Shown one piece after another: positions 47,111-58,436 of a stretch of 64,000 nucleotides of DNA. Origin of the DNA: Atherix ibis. Lineage: Eukaryota; Arthropoda; Insecta; Diptera; Athericidae. The translations under genes and the position numbers were made by a program. Each line of letters starts with the position of its first letter. The stretch's first letter is position 1. The stretch is from the NCBI GenBank assembly GCA_958298945.1, contig OY282606.1, positions 53,147,920-53,211,919 of the forward strand, written 5' to 3'. The notes under the pieces were generated by a model. It searched no databases. It saw only the letters and a list, made by a program, of their open reading frames with translations, and had not been told where the DNA came from.

Positions 47111-49192
47111 TAAAAAATTTAAAAACAATGTTTATGTTGGAATTGCTCTCACTGCTTGAAGCATCATATTTTAAACTCAATAGTGGCTGCTCCAAAAAGA
47201 CAAAGTCTATTTTAGGCATCCCACTTTAGTTAATTTATTAAAAAGAATAAGGTCAGAATCTTTTTACACTTTTAAGTGACTTACCAGACATGCACTTGTA
47301 ATGAATAATTAAAAACTGTTCTTTTAATAATCAGTTTTAGGAAAATATTTATTCCTTTTCTTTTCTATATAAAATTTAAAAAAAAAACCTCTAATCTCGT
47401 CTTGTCTGATCTGATCCTATTAAATCTTTTAAAAGTATAACCAGAATACCGAAAGTGCGAATTGGAATTTTTGATGATGGTATTCAAAAGTTGTGCATAT
47501 TCGCGTTATGTTTTGATATATTTCCCCAACAAATTCCATCAACATTTATGAAAATTTCATTTAATAATTCAGTATTTTATCAAAAATTGAAAATTTTGTA
47601 AGCTTTTATATCAAGATACTGTCTGCTTCTTGACATGGATAAGTGTTGGGCACTAGAAATATTTTAGTTCTCAAAAAATTCTAACCGAACATTTCAAAAT
47701 GCAACACTACGTAAGTGTGTCAAAAAATAATAATAATAAAGAAAAAAAAACATAAAAAATAAAGATTTAATAGAACAGAGAAACCTTAAAAAAATTTCTT
47801 TTTTTCATTTAAGAAAAATTAATTTTAGTTTGTACAACATCGCACCACTCAGCATTGTATCTTTTTCCAATTATACAAAAATACACGTTGTCGAAATGCA
47901 GACTCTGTGAAAAACTACATGTCACCTTAATCTATGTAGTTGGGATATTAGTCGTAAATATTATCTAAAATAGAAAATTTAGATAGAATTTTATCTAATC
48001 TTAGTGATCGTATTTTTTTTCTTTTTTAGAAATTGTTTCAAGGATGACTCTGTAGCTGATCGTTATTATTTTGACATTTTTAAATGCTCTAATTTTAATT
48101 CTATTATATTCACACGATCTTATTGAAATTTATCTAAATAGTTAGGAATATTTTTCTTCTAATTAACTTTCGTATATGTCAAAGTGAATATTATAATTTC
48201 AATGGCCGCCATTTATATCTCAGGACTATCCCTTTTTGAAATTATTTATAATAATTTCTTTTCAAATAGAATCTAGGCTATTTGTGAATAAAAAGTTGGG
48301 AAATTTATAATTTGTTCTAAATTTGGCTTTTCAATGACTAATTTGCTCTTCAGTTCAATTAGCTTGTAATTGATTCAAGAAATTATATGCAATATGTTCG
48401 ATTGTAAGGTCATTGCACTTTGGTGTAAAGAATGCGTTTTTTTGTGATCTTCTAAATGCATTAAGAGCTCTTCTGATTGAAAATGAATTTTATATTTATA
48501 TGAACGAGAACATACAGATTTATTTATATACTTTTGAGGAAATTCTGGAAAAATCTAGATTTCTGTTTTTATTGGGTTTACTCCAGTTTACCTTAATCTG
48601 GTTTAAAAAGCTGATCTCTAAGAGATGTTTAGGAAATCAGAGACTGAACTATAATGTCTTGCCAATTTGTGATGAATAATGTCGATTTCTTAAGATTAAT
48701 CAATGAGGAATTGACTTTAAAATTTTATTTACTCAAATTTAAAATAGACACTTTTGAAAGCATCTAACAATGAGCACTTTTATATAAAATGGTAATAAAA
48801 AGAATTGTACCATAAATTATGAAAATATTGATAATAAAAATCTATTCTAATACTTGTCGTGACAAAAGGCTACACAGTATGGTAGACCTCCCAATTACGT
48901 TGTTAATTAGTATCCAAATATGCTGATTTACTTTGAACTATCGATACTGCATAAATACTATTATTCTCTTATAGGATTATTTTGCAATGCTTTTTTCGTG
49001 TTTTTCAATAAAGAAAAACTAGAATTTTTAAACTATCCCATAAGGTCCTAGTTGGTAAGGAATCTTTGCCTAATCTGTCTTTATTGTAGCGTTAAATAAC
49101 GAGTAACTGTTTTTCAGTTGTTATGGGACATTTTTTGATGAAAATTAATCTGCTCATTAAATTCTTCTGCCACATGACTCAGAGACATTACA
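47111..49192. other. No gene seen
   Basis: About 2 kb of AT-rich sequence. An ORF at 48413-48679 lacks any known motif. If the giant-intron model is right this is intronic. Confidence 0.5.
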
Positions 49193-49997
49193 TACGATGT
49201 CTGTTCAAAAAGTATTGCGAATTTTGAATTTTTGCGGGTTACATATATTCGATTTTTGATTCTTTGGTGGCGTTATGTTGGTACCCATTTTGAATGTTCA
49301 GTTAATTTTTGACAGCCGCTTTGCTTGCACGTGTTTTGACTCGTCTTCAATTTTTTCCTATTCCAAAAAATGGATTAAAGAATCTGTTTGGAGAACAAGA
49401 AAAAGTCACAGGGGGCCAGATCTGGGGAATACGGTAGCTGCGCCATTATTAGTGTGTTGTTTTTGGCTAAAAATTCGCGCACAAGCAACTATGCGTAAGC
49501 AGGGGCGTTATCATGGTGCAAAAGCCAAATTTTTTTTATTCCACAAATCTGGGCGTTTCCAGCTTATTGCTTCGCGCAACTTGCGCATAACTTGCAGGTA
49601 ATATTCCTTATTGACCGTTCTACCCTGTTGCAAGAACTCATGATGCACCATGCCCCTGCAATCGAAGAAAACTGTAAGCAAAACCTTCGGTCCAAGGTAG
49701 CTTCACCAAATACCATAGTCAACATTCGGAATACGTCCGCGCAATTAATTTTGTTTTTCACACAAAATTTGATACAGATTCTTTGATCCATTTTTTGGAA
49801 TGGGCAATAATCGAAGACGAGCCAAAACACGTGCAAGCAAAGCAGCTGTCAAAAATTAATTGAACATTCAAAATGGCCGAACTTGTCAGTATAAGTGAGA
49901 GGTATGGGTACTAACATAACGCCACAAAAAATCGAAAATCGAATATACGTAACCCACGAAAATTCAAAATTCGCGATACTTTTTGAACAGCCTCGTA
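49193..49997 (-). mobile_element. Mariner family A copy A8, fold-back with a different internal deletion
   Basis: Both ends are of the 5' type. The left junction AAAGAATCTGTTTGGAGAAC is the same inverted-arm join as in A1, A3 and A5, with small changes. The minus-strand gene keeps its beginning (MDQRICIKFCVKNKINCADV) but jumps from ATLDR at about 49685 straight to the FFDCRGV region, deleting the first catalytic Asp. So the fold-back end is shared, but the internal deletion differs from that of A1/A3. Confidence 0.85.
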
Positions 49998-50216
49998 TTT
50001 AAATAAAAAGTTTGTTATTTTCTTAGTAGCCAAAAAAAACTATAAAATTTTCAAAATATTGTTTTGAAAATTGTTCAGAAAAAGTAAAGATAAAACGGTG
50101 AGATTTCAGACCAATATGCATCCAAAATTATTCAACAAAGTGCGATCCAGAAACCATATGCGTACACGTCTTATTTATCAATCCTGTGGCGTTCTTACTA
50201 ACAAAGAAAAACCTCA

Positions 50217-50268
50217 TTTTGAGAACAATCTATGCGCCTTGTTGTGGGTCCATAGATTGTTCTTAAAA
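50217..50268. repeat. 18-bp-arm hairpin, one mismatch
   Basis: TTTTGAGAACAATCTATG (50217-50234) and its near-exact complement (50251-50268) with a 16-nt loop. Confidence 0.8.
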
Positions 50269-50369
50269 TGACAGTTACTTAAAAAAAACAAAAAAAACCC
50301 TAACATCTTAAAATAATTTATGCAATATGTAATCACATTTTAGAAATAACAAGCAAATTAAAGAGTTTT

Positions 50370-50760
50370 TAAAATATCTCGTGAATAAGTTCGTTCCAAT
50401 TGCCGATGGATGATTCTGGTAAAGGTTTCTTAGGATAATGATTCTGGTAAGGGTTTCTTAGGTGATTCTGGTAAGGGTTTTTTAGGATATTTAAGTTGTG
50501 ATTAATTAGTTTATTACGGACATAAAAAGGAGCATCGATAATTTTACGATGGATTATTGACTTAAAGATTAGATTCAACGGAAGTTGGAAAGCTTAGATG
50601 AACCGTCAAGTTCGAGTTCATAAGTCCATATAGGTTCAACTACTGTGGTGTAAATTAGCGATTTACTATTTGTTGATAGTTTAAATCGGTGTTATAGTGT
50701 CATTAAGGAAAATGGGATAAACGGTTTACAACAGAGTTAAAGGAACGGGCACACTTTTTC
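50370..50760 (-). mobile_element. LINE-J C-terminal relic with internal tandem repeat
   Basis: Minus strand reads VVEPIWTYELELDG (about 50640-50600) and SIIHRKIIDAPFYVRNKLI (about 50555-50500), the KPIWTYGIELWG and KILRKIVDAPFYVRNN region. Between 50412 and 50490 the unit GATTCTGGTAAGGGTTTCTT is repeated three times. Confidence 0.65.
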
Positions 50761-50959
50761 TTTTATTTACCTTTAGACTCCACCTCGTAAGCCCATCTTA
50801 AGGGTTTGGAATGTGTTATTGAAGAAATTTAAATGTAAGGGCCTTTATTAGCTGTAATATTTGCTATATAATCATCATATGTGACGAAAAATCGTTGGTG
50901 GTAGGGATATCGAAAGTATTAATATTGTTGAGATTGGGACCTCATATTTTGAGCGAATG

Positions 50960-51180
50960 TCAGCAAACCCGCAATTTATTTCTGAGTAGAAACTTCTATT
51001 TAATCTGAATAAAGACTCTCACATGCTTCACAAAATTTAACAAGCTCTAACAGGCTTAGCCTACTAATGACATACTAGATTGGCTTAGGTAAATAGTAAC
51101 GCTCACCCACACGAAACTTGAAGTGGCGAAATGGTCTTATGGTCGTGGTTTAATTCAGGTCATAATTTTAAAATAAAAAC
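50960..51180 (+). mobile_element. LINE-I 3' tail fragment
   Basis: CACACGAAACTTGAAGTGGC followed by GAAATGGTCTTATGGTCGTG parallels the tail at 6625-6675 (CACACGTACTACGAAGTCGC, AAATGGCCTCACGGTCGTGG). Upstream CTTCACAAAATTTAACAAG also matches 6560-6580. Non-coding end of the RNase H LINE. Confidence 0.5.
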
Positions 51181-51569
51181 AATTCTGAATAAAACATGCT
51201 GTAAGAAAAAAATATTAGCGGCCATTCGAACGAGTACAGCAAGGAAAATTGTCTAAAGACAAGAAAAATATACTTCTTAGTGAAAAAATAATTTTTAATT
51301 TTAATTTTTTTAAGTCTTTAAAGCCAGTCCTCAGCAATTTATTAACGCTGACCTATCTTAAAACAGGCCAAAAACAGGTCTTAAAAATTTGCCAAGGACT
51401 AATTTGTGATAGTGAACATTAAGTTACATTCAATTTGACCTTTTACGAAAGTAATGATTTTAGAATTTTTTATGAGGGGCTTTTCAATTTTTTTGACATT
51501 TCAAATGTCATTCTTATACGTTTCTTTTGCTATAGCCACCATTTGATCAAAAAGAAAAAAAAAATAAAG

Positions 51570-51760
51570 AATTTTTGTCTGAATGGCTACGTAAACAATC
51601 AAAATTGTCGGATCAGGGATGAAAAGCAACCACAACAATTCCAGGAAAAAAATTGCTGTCTGCTGTTTGGTATGACATCATCATCTGGCCGTACTGCTAT
51701 CGAAATGAGGCTAGAGGTATCAAGCGAAGATAACCGAATTTTTTTGCCCTCAAATAGATG
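51570..51760 (+). pseudogene. Family E transposase fragment E1
   Basis: LNGYVNNQNCRIRDEKQPQQ corresponds to the SGYVNKQNCRIWGEENPQ block. In another frame VWYDIIIWPYCYRNEA corresponds to VWCALWSGGIIGPYFFENEA. Only about 60 codons survive. Confidence 0.55.
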
Positions 51761-53116
51761 ATAGGCACTGAAATTGACGATTTAATTCGTGTATATGGTT
51801 TTTTAACAAAACTATTGTAATATATTCGAAAAAGACTTTATTGTTATCGAAAATTGCACGTGTTAGAGCCACTGAGAAACCTTTGCTTTATCTTATCAGT
51901 CTCTTTGAAGTTCATGTTATAGTGGTTCAGTTAAATGACAGCGGTGGCATTCCAATGAAAAGATGCAAATCCCTAAGCTTCAGAGCTTGCGTCGGCAACC
52001 TATAACCCAAGGGTCATTGAGTAACCCATTTGATGGTTGCAAGTGACCCACTTGAGTTCCAAAAATAAAATTTAATATATAAAAATAAATTATAAAACAT
52101 GAATATGAAACGAATACTTTGAAAATATATAACAAAAATAATATTTTAGAACTGATAAGCCCAGACGTTCAGAAATAATCATCTACGAAGTTTTCATTTT
52201 TGCAAAAAAATTGACTTTGCCATTTTGTTCGCATTCGATTAAACTTATAATATTTATAATTGTGAGCAAATATTTTCAGACATGAAATTTAATTTAAGTA
52301 AGAACAGAAGCAGCTGAACTACCGAAAATTCAAATAATTGTAATCGCCTTAAGACAACTAACTATAAGCCAGACTTGACTAAATTGACGTCACAAGTTCA
52401 GCATCAGGGCAGCGATTCATATAAAAAGAAGAGAAAGTTTATAAATAAAGTTCATTCATTTAAGTTTGTTTTTGTAATAATTATAATTATTATTTTAAAT
52501 TTTTATGTTTAAAGCATAAAAGCGTAATATGGTATAATTATTATCTCAATAAAATTTTTAACTCTTATTCATCAGAAAATACTAAAATGTCTTATTAATA
52601 ATCATATTATAGTTGATTTTGTAACGCAGCCAAAAAATGTTGCCGACACCAACTTTAGAGTATAGAGACATTTTTGGCATACTTTTTATCGCAAGGCACA
52701 TTACACTACGAATTACAACAGAATAAAAGAGCTGAATTATTTGGCCTGTAGAAGGCAGATTAATCGCTGCAAAGTTTTAAGATAGAATTAATTATAGCGC
52801 AATAATTTGAATAATAACATTAAATTAGAAATAGCTGCTGCAATAGTGCAAGGAAAATAAATTAAGAATATAGATAATAAAGTAAATTGCACCATGAGTA
52901 AGCAAGCATTAGTTGTTGACGCATATAAACAGGTGGCGTTGCAATAAAAGCAGACAAATGGCGGCCTATATGTGCAAGATACAGCAAGGTTTTCCGAAAT
53001 ATATCCTCTTTCTATTTTGACGCACTTTTAATCTTCTGGGAATATATGGACAAACCCTTATGTTCTATTCTGAGAAAAAAAAAACAACGATTATTTACTC
53101 CAATTTATTTTAGAGA
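51761..53116. other. No gene seen
   Basis: AT-rich. Near 51985-52060, GCGTCGGCAACCTATAACCC and similar text might be a worn transposon end, but it is not assignable. Confidence 0.4.
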
Positions 53117-54205
53117 TATTGCGTTGTGCGGAAACTAATTTCGTTTTTTCCCAACAGAGCATTTAATTGTATTTTTTCACAACCAACTTCACACTTAACC
53201 AGCATAATCATATGTATTCTGACAGCTGACATAGCAAGACTTGCTTGTGAAAAAATTCGATTGATGCTTTACAGTAGTTTTTGGTTGATAGCCTTTTAAA
53301 TATGGAAAGTGAAAAACAGCATTTTCGGCATATTTTACTTTTTTTACTATAGAAAAAGCATGTTCAAGCAAGAAAAAAATTATCCAATGTGTTAAGTGAG
53401 TGTCAGTGCCAAAATTGGCTTACAAAATTTCGATCCAACAATTTTGATCTCAAAGATACACCACGTTCTGGAAGGCCATTTGAAGTTCATGAAGACACAA
53501 TAAAGGCATTAATTGATGCAAACCGGCGAATAACAACTAGTGAGATCGCTGAGAGATTAAATTTATGGAATTCGACCGTTTTTGATCATTTGAAACGGAT
53601 AGCTTTTACCTCATCTTCTTACGGAACAAAATTTGTGCTGTCTCATTGACGTATGTGATTTGCTTCTCAAACGCCAAGAAAATTAACCATTTTTGAAGGG
53701 TATCATCACTGGGGACAAGAAATGGGTTGTGTACAACAATGATAAGCGCAAAAGATCCTGAAGTAGAAAAGATGAAACGGCTCAAAGCACTTGGTCAATA
53801 GGAAAGGTATGGAACCCCATAAGAAAAAAGACCATAATTAGTCAACAGGAAAGGTATACCACATATAAGTTTGACGTCTTGGCAAAAGCTTTTAGAGCTT
53901 GGATGGGATATACTGCCATGCCCATCATACTCTTCAGACCTAGCACCTTTCGATTATCATTGGTTCCGGTCTCTATAAAATTTTCTAGACGGTAAAACGT
54001 TTAATTCAAATGAGGAGGTCAAAAATCACTTGGATCAGTTTTTTTGCCAGCAAAGAACGAAAATTTTATGAGCGTTGAATTATGCTACTACCAGAAAGAT
54101 GGCAAAGGGTATTAGATAATTAAATAAAATATTAATTCACTATAAGAAAATCGTTTTCCATTTTTATAAAAAAGAAAAGAAAATTACTTTCCGGACAGCC
54201 CAATA
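53117..54205 (+). mobile_element. Mariner family B copy B3
   Basis: Ends TATTGCGTTGTGCGGAAAC and TTTCCGGACAGCCCAATA. The N-terminal domain is open at 53389-53649: CQCQNWLTKFRSNNFDLKDT, SGRPFEVHEDTIKALIDAN, ITTSEIAERLNLWNSTVFDH. The core is frameshifted and shortened (IITGDKKWVVYNNDKRKRS, later MPIILFRPSTFRLSLVP-like remains). The leader is not folded back, so it preserves the original arrangement for comparison with B1 and B2. Confidence 0.8.
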
Positions 54206-54253
54206 TGTTGTAATACTGTTACGACGTAGCATGGTTTCAGTGTGTTCTAGCGG

Positions 54254-54306
54254 TTCTAGACAGTTCTAGACAGTTCCAGAAAGTTCAATTCCGGAATGTT
54301 GTAGAA
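54254..54306. promoter_or_regulatory. Heat-shock-element-like array of TTC/GAA pentamers
   Basis: From 54254, every fifth base starts a TTC or GA(A/C) unit: TTC, GAC, TTC, GAC, TTC, GAA, TTC, TTC, GAA, TTG, GAA. Heat shock factor trimers bind alternating NGAAN/NTTCN units with this spacing. Three or more units make a site; here eleven pentamer positions are occupied, ten in correct alternation. It lies between mariners B3 and C2, inside the putative giant intron. No heat-shock coding region follows, so its owner is unknown. Confidence 0.5.
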
Positions 54307-54429
54307 GTACGCCAGATCGGTATAATCACAAATACAAAAAATAGCGACAATATTCAACTAGGATTCGAGCGTCCTGAACAAACAAACACTTGTGAACTAT
54401 TTTCGAAAGAAAGCTTAGTTAAATAATAC

Positions 54430-55594
54430 ATATGTTATGTCAACGTGTTCAAAGCACCTAACCTATATTATTTTCTTGCTGTTTGGACTTCCGCCTTTAA
54501 TTTAGTAAAAAATTGTATCGTTTATCTATTTAATTTTGTTTTCATCCAAATATAAAAAAATGGAAGGACAAGACGTGCATTTTAGACATATTTTATTGTA
54601 TTATTTCCGGAAAGGCAAGAACGCATCGAAAGTACACAAGAAGTTATGTGCCATATATGGGAATGAAGCCTCGAAAGAAAGGCACTGTCAAAATTGGTTT
54701 GCTAAATTTCGTTCTGGTGATTTTTTCACTAAAAAATGCGCAACGTTCGGGCCGGCCGTCCAGTTGAAGTTGATAAGACCCATATCAAGGCCATTATCGA
54801 TTCAGATCGTCATAGCACAACACGTGAGATTGCAGAGAAGCTCAATGTATCGCATACATGCATTGAAAAAAAAATTAAAACAGCTTGACTATGTTAAGAA
54901 ACTTGATTTATGGATTCCTCATCAGCTTAAGGAAATTCATTTGATTCGCTTCTGAAACGCATCCATTTCTAAAACGACTGATAACTGGCGACGAAAAGTG
55001 ATAGTTTACAACAACGTTAATCGGAAACGGTCGTGGGTGATGCGCGATGAACCACCTCAGACGACATCAAAAGCTGAGATGCACCAAAAGAAGATTATGC
55101 ACTTTGAACTTTTACCAAGAAACCAAACGATTAATTCCATCGTGTACGTTCAACAACTCGTCAAACTGAGCAAAGCAATTCAAGATAAGCGGCCAGAATT
55201 GACAAAAAGCGGCCAGAATTGGTAAGGGTGTTGTTTTCCAGGATGACAATGCAAAACCGCACACATATTTGGTCAGTCGCGAAAAATTATTGAAATTAGG
55301 ATGTATTGTTACATCCACCATATAGTCCTGACCTAGCGCCTTCAGACTACCATTTATTTTGTTCCATGCAGAACTCCTTAAATGGTAAAAATTTTAATGA
55401 CGCTGATGATGTAAAATCACACTTAATTCAGTAATAAGTTTTACGAACACGAAATTATTACACTGCCTGAAAGATGGCAAAGGGTCATCGATAAAAACAG
55501 ACAATACCTAATTGAATAAAGTTTTATTTTTAAGAAAACGTTTGAATTTTTCTTCTTATTTAAAATCCGCAATAACTTAGTTGCCATCCTAATA
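54430..55594 (+). mobile_element. Mariner family C copy C2, left terminal repeat missing
   Basis: The interior from about 54437 matches C1 (TCAACGTGTTCAAAGCACCT). The right end TTAGTTGCCATCCTAATA is at 55594. The transposase begins at 54560 with MEGQDVHFRHILLYYFRKGK and NASKVHKKLCAIYGNEASKE, better preserved than in C1. It is frameshifted after KFRSGDF, with small deletions in the core (LITGDEK, DDNAKPHTYLVS, YSPDLAPSDYHLF). The left terminal repeat is absent. Confidence 0.8.
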
Positions 55595-55977
55595 AAATCC
55601 TTAATAAGCAAAAAACACTCTTTTACTCTACTCAATGCATCTACGTAAGATCGTAACAATATAATAGAATAAAGGACCTCATATGAAGTTAGTACAAATT
55701 TGAGGATGTTGACCTTAAAGTAAAAAGTTTGTATGGAAATTTTCAAATAATGTCACCTTTGCTGTTAATTTTTTTCTATACAAATTCAACGTAAACTAAC
55801 TAACCTAGAAGGACTCTCGAGATATTTTATTATACAAGTAAATGATATGAAAAGTTTTTTTCCTACTACCTATTATTGGGTCTGGGATTTGTATGAATTT
55901 ATTGATAAAATTTATTGCCACATAAATACGAAGAAATATTTTTTTTTATAATAGGATAAACTCCCAACTAAACTTAC
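55595..55977. other. 5' end of the putative giant intron
   Basis: AT-rich. It begins directly at the donor GTAAGT next to the exon at 55978 (minus strand). Nothing else recognised. Confidence 0.4.
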
Positions 55978-56214
55978 AGTCATTGAATGGCATATCAATT
56001 TAGTTTCATTATCCAGGACATCCTTTTTAACTCCACGGAAATGATTTCTAGCAATACTTCCACTTCGGGTGATTGCTTTTCGTCGTTTCGATATTTCAAT
56101 ATCGAATTTACTATGGTAATGAGTATTTCGTGTTAAGCTCATAAATTTATAATTAATAGTTTCATTTTTACTAAAACCACCATTAATTAAACGTGGCAAT
56201 GATAATGTACTCAT
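55978..56214 (-). CDS. stac: Probable first coding exon, likely of the Munc13-4-like gene
   Basis: ATG at 56214 in a good context (ATCAAAATGAGT) opens 79 codons: MSTLSLPRLINGGFSKNETI, then a basic Ser/Arg region (SKRRKAITRSGSIARNHFRG, VKKDVLDNETKLICHSMT). It ends exactly at a consensus donor, ACT|GTAAGT, in phase 0. The first downstream exon with a matching strand and a phase-0 acceptor is 29940 (IDELYEEILYEI...), and the joined protein would be 1112 residues, in keeping with human UNC13D at about 1090. The basic N-terminus ahead of the DELYEE helix fits the family. The joining is inference: no transcript is available, and further small exons could lie in the 26-kb gap. Confidence 0.55.
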
Positions 56215-57180
56215 TTTGATGGAAGAGTGAGTTGATAAATTCTTATTGAAAAGCAAAAACTAAAATTGTCGGATTTCTACACTTTAGGAATTATTTCGAC
56301 AACACATAGAGAGAAAATATTATTTTCAGATAGTGTGACGTAACATTTGTTAGAAAATAAATTAAGTGCAAAATTTCTTCACACTGTCGTCCTTTCTCTC
56401 TTTTAAACTTTTTATTTTTATTTTAATTTTTTTTGTGTGAAAAAACTATATTTCCTTTGAAAATTGCACTATATTAGCCATAATGCACTATAACTGTTAT
56501 AATTTAAAAAAAAAATGTAAAAGTTTTTACACTTATTCACTCATCATTGAAATGTTGGAATTTCCAATTTTTCCTTTTAAAATTATTCATGAAAGAAATT
56601 AATTAATCACACACGATTGAATTGATTTTCACGCTGATCTTCTATATCATAAATAAACAGTAGATAGATAAAAGATACGAAATAAAAACTATTAGAAACT
56701 ATATGATTTTTTTAGGAAATAAACCCGAATTGGTTTGTTAATCGACTTAAATTAGGGAGATCCGACTAATCTGAAGTGCCGATAAACAAAAGCCGAAAAT
56801 GAATTGTGATTGACCAACCGACGACAGTGTTCTCATTGCTTGCAAAATCGACGACTACCAATAACCGAACTGTGTCCACTTCTACGAGTACGTGTATTGG
56901 ACTGGATCTTTTTGCCAAAATCTATTCTGAGAACATTGCGTGGATCTCAAATCCGCAGATTCACAAATAGTAAATGGCCGAATCCATTAAGGGAAGCCAT
57001 CGCCCCGAATAGTACCGATTCTAATGCTAGAACCGTACCTCAGACTATCTTATCTAGTCTCGACTAATCAGTTAACAAATCGATCGTATTCGCATTCCTG
57101 CAGTTCGGTGTAATAATAAGATCGCCATTAAGTCATGTGTTTACTTAACAAGAATAAATTCTATCGCCAATAGAAAAGTT
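56215..57180 (-). promoter_or_regulatory. Possible upstream region or 5' UTR exon of the Munc13-4-like gene
   Basis: AT-rich down to about 56700, then 56750-57130 is clearly more balanced in base composition and has no transposon signature. An open plus-strand frame (56810-57067) shows no domain. By position it may contain a 5' untranslated exon and promoter for the minus-strand gene, but no specific core motif is convincing. Confidence 0.25.
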
Positions 57181-58436
57181 AATTTTCTTTTATTTTAGTG
57201 AAAATTTTAACATATTTTCTTCCAGAGGCTTCCGCATACATAAAGTTAAGCTCGTAAAAAAAAATCAATAAAACATCGAAAATTTTCTGATTAACAATCG
57301 AAAAAGTTTAAAGTTTTGGTTTTTTCTTATTTTCCCTTTCATGAAATTTTGATAAATAGAAATAGATCATTTTAGGAGTTAAAACTATTTTGTTATTCAT
57401 GATCGTGTCCCAAAGATCAAATTTTCTTGGTGCCAATCACTTTTGCTACTCTGAACGAGGGTACGTTGACTTGCATTTGAATACGTTGTGTTGTGGCCTT
57501 GGGTGTAAATATTGTTTTTAATTGAACAAAAATGAAATCTTCTTTTGGCGACAGTCTCATATTTTTCATAGAAAAGAAAATTCCTTTCAATTAGATGAAT
57601 GCAAAATTTTTATCAAAAATTTATTACGAGTACGCCAATTGTAACAACGAAAAGTTCGGATCGGTGGCAAGTTCATACTTTTCGTAAACAACGTGCCCTA
57701 CTTTCATCTATAAACTTGGCGCACAATCCCTTCTTGGTGATGAAAACTTATTTTTATCAAGACACAATTTCAGTAGTTTCGCCCTTGATTTAATGATGAA
57801 AAATTACATATTCACTGGGATTTTGAAATTCATTCACTTTTCTATTTATGCATTCGATTTTAGATCTAGAATTGGTGAGATGAAAATATTTCTTTTCTGA
57901 TTCATCAATGTTCTGTTGGAGACATTTTTTTGTTTGTTGAGTTAACTTATCTCAAAGTGTGACGAAGATAAACATGAGTGAATCGTCGGTAAAAATGGAA
58001 GAAATTTGAATATTTTAAAAATGTTAACATTTAAAAAATGTATTAAGATTATTAGCCTAGGTTACGTCTGAAAACTATGAAAAATATTGCCAAAATATCA
58101 AAGAGGAGTGTCGCCTTCTTTCGTCAGCACGATTGGGAGTTAGTTCAAAAAGTTTGCTAGGATTTCTGGCAGGGATTATTTAATACAGTCACTATTATAA
58201 GATGACTAGTCCCAATTAAAAGTACAGTAAAAATTTACTTGAAAAAATATATTAATTTTTTTGGAAGCTTCATAATTGAAGGTATCATAATTAAAGAGTA
58301 TAAGTTTAATGGCAACCTGGTGCAACAGATGGCAATTGCCATTTAATATTGGGTTTACATGGCATTTTTTAGATCATCAGCTTTGAAGAAACGTGGAAGA
58401 ACTTTTTATTTAAACATGATCAGATACACGTATATA
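57181..58436. other. No gene identified
   Basis: AT-rich. About 57400-57780 on the minus strand contains short coding-looking runs (KVGHVVYEKYELATDPNF, MRLSPKEDFIFVQLKTIF) in different frames. I do not recognise them; they may be a broken exon or a retrocopy. Confidence 0.35.

Noticed and set aside
50412..50490. CRISPR-like short repeats
   Set aside because: Three adjacent repeats without spacers inside a LINE relic in a eukaryotic genome: a simple tandem duplication.
57599..57793. Plus-strand ORF of 64 codons
   Set aside because: No recognisable motif. The minus strand looks slightly more protein-like, but its frames are broken.
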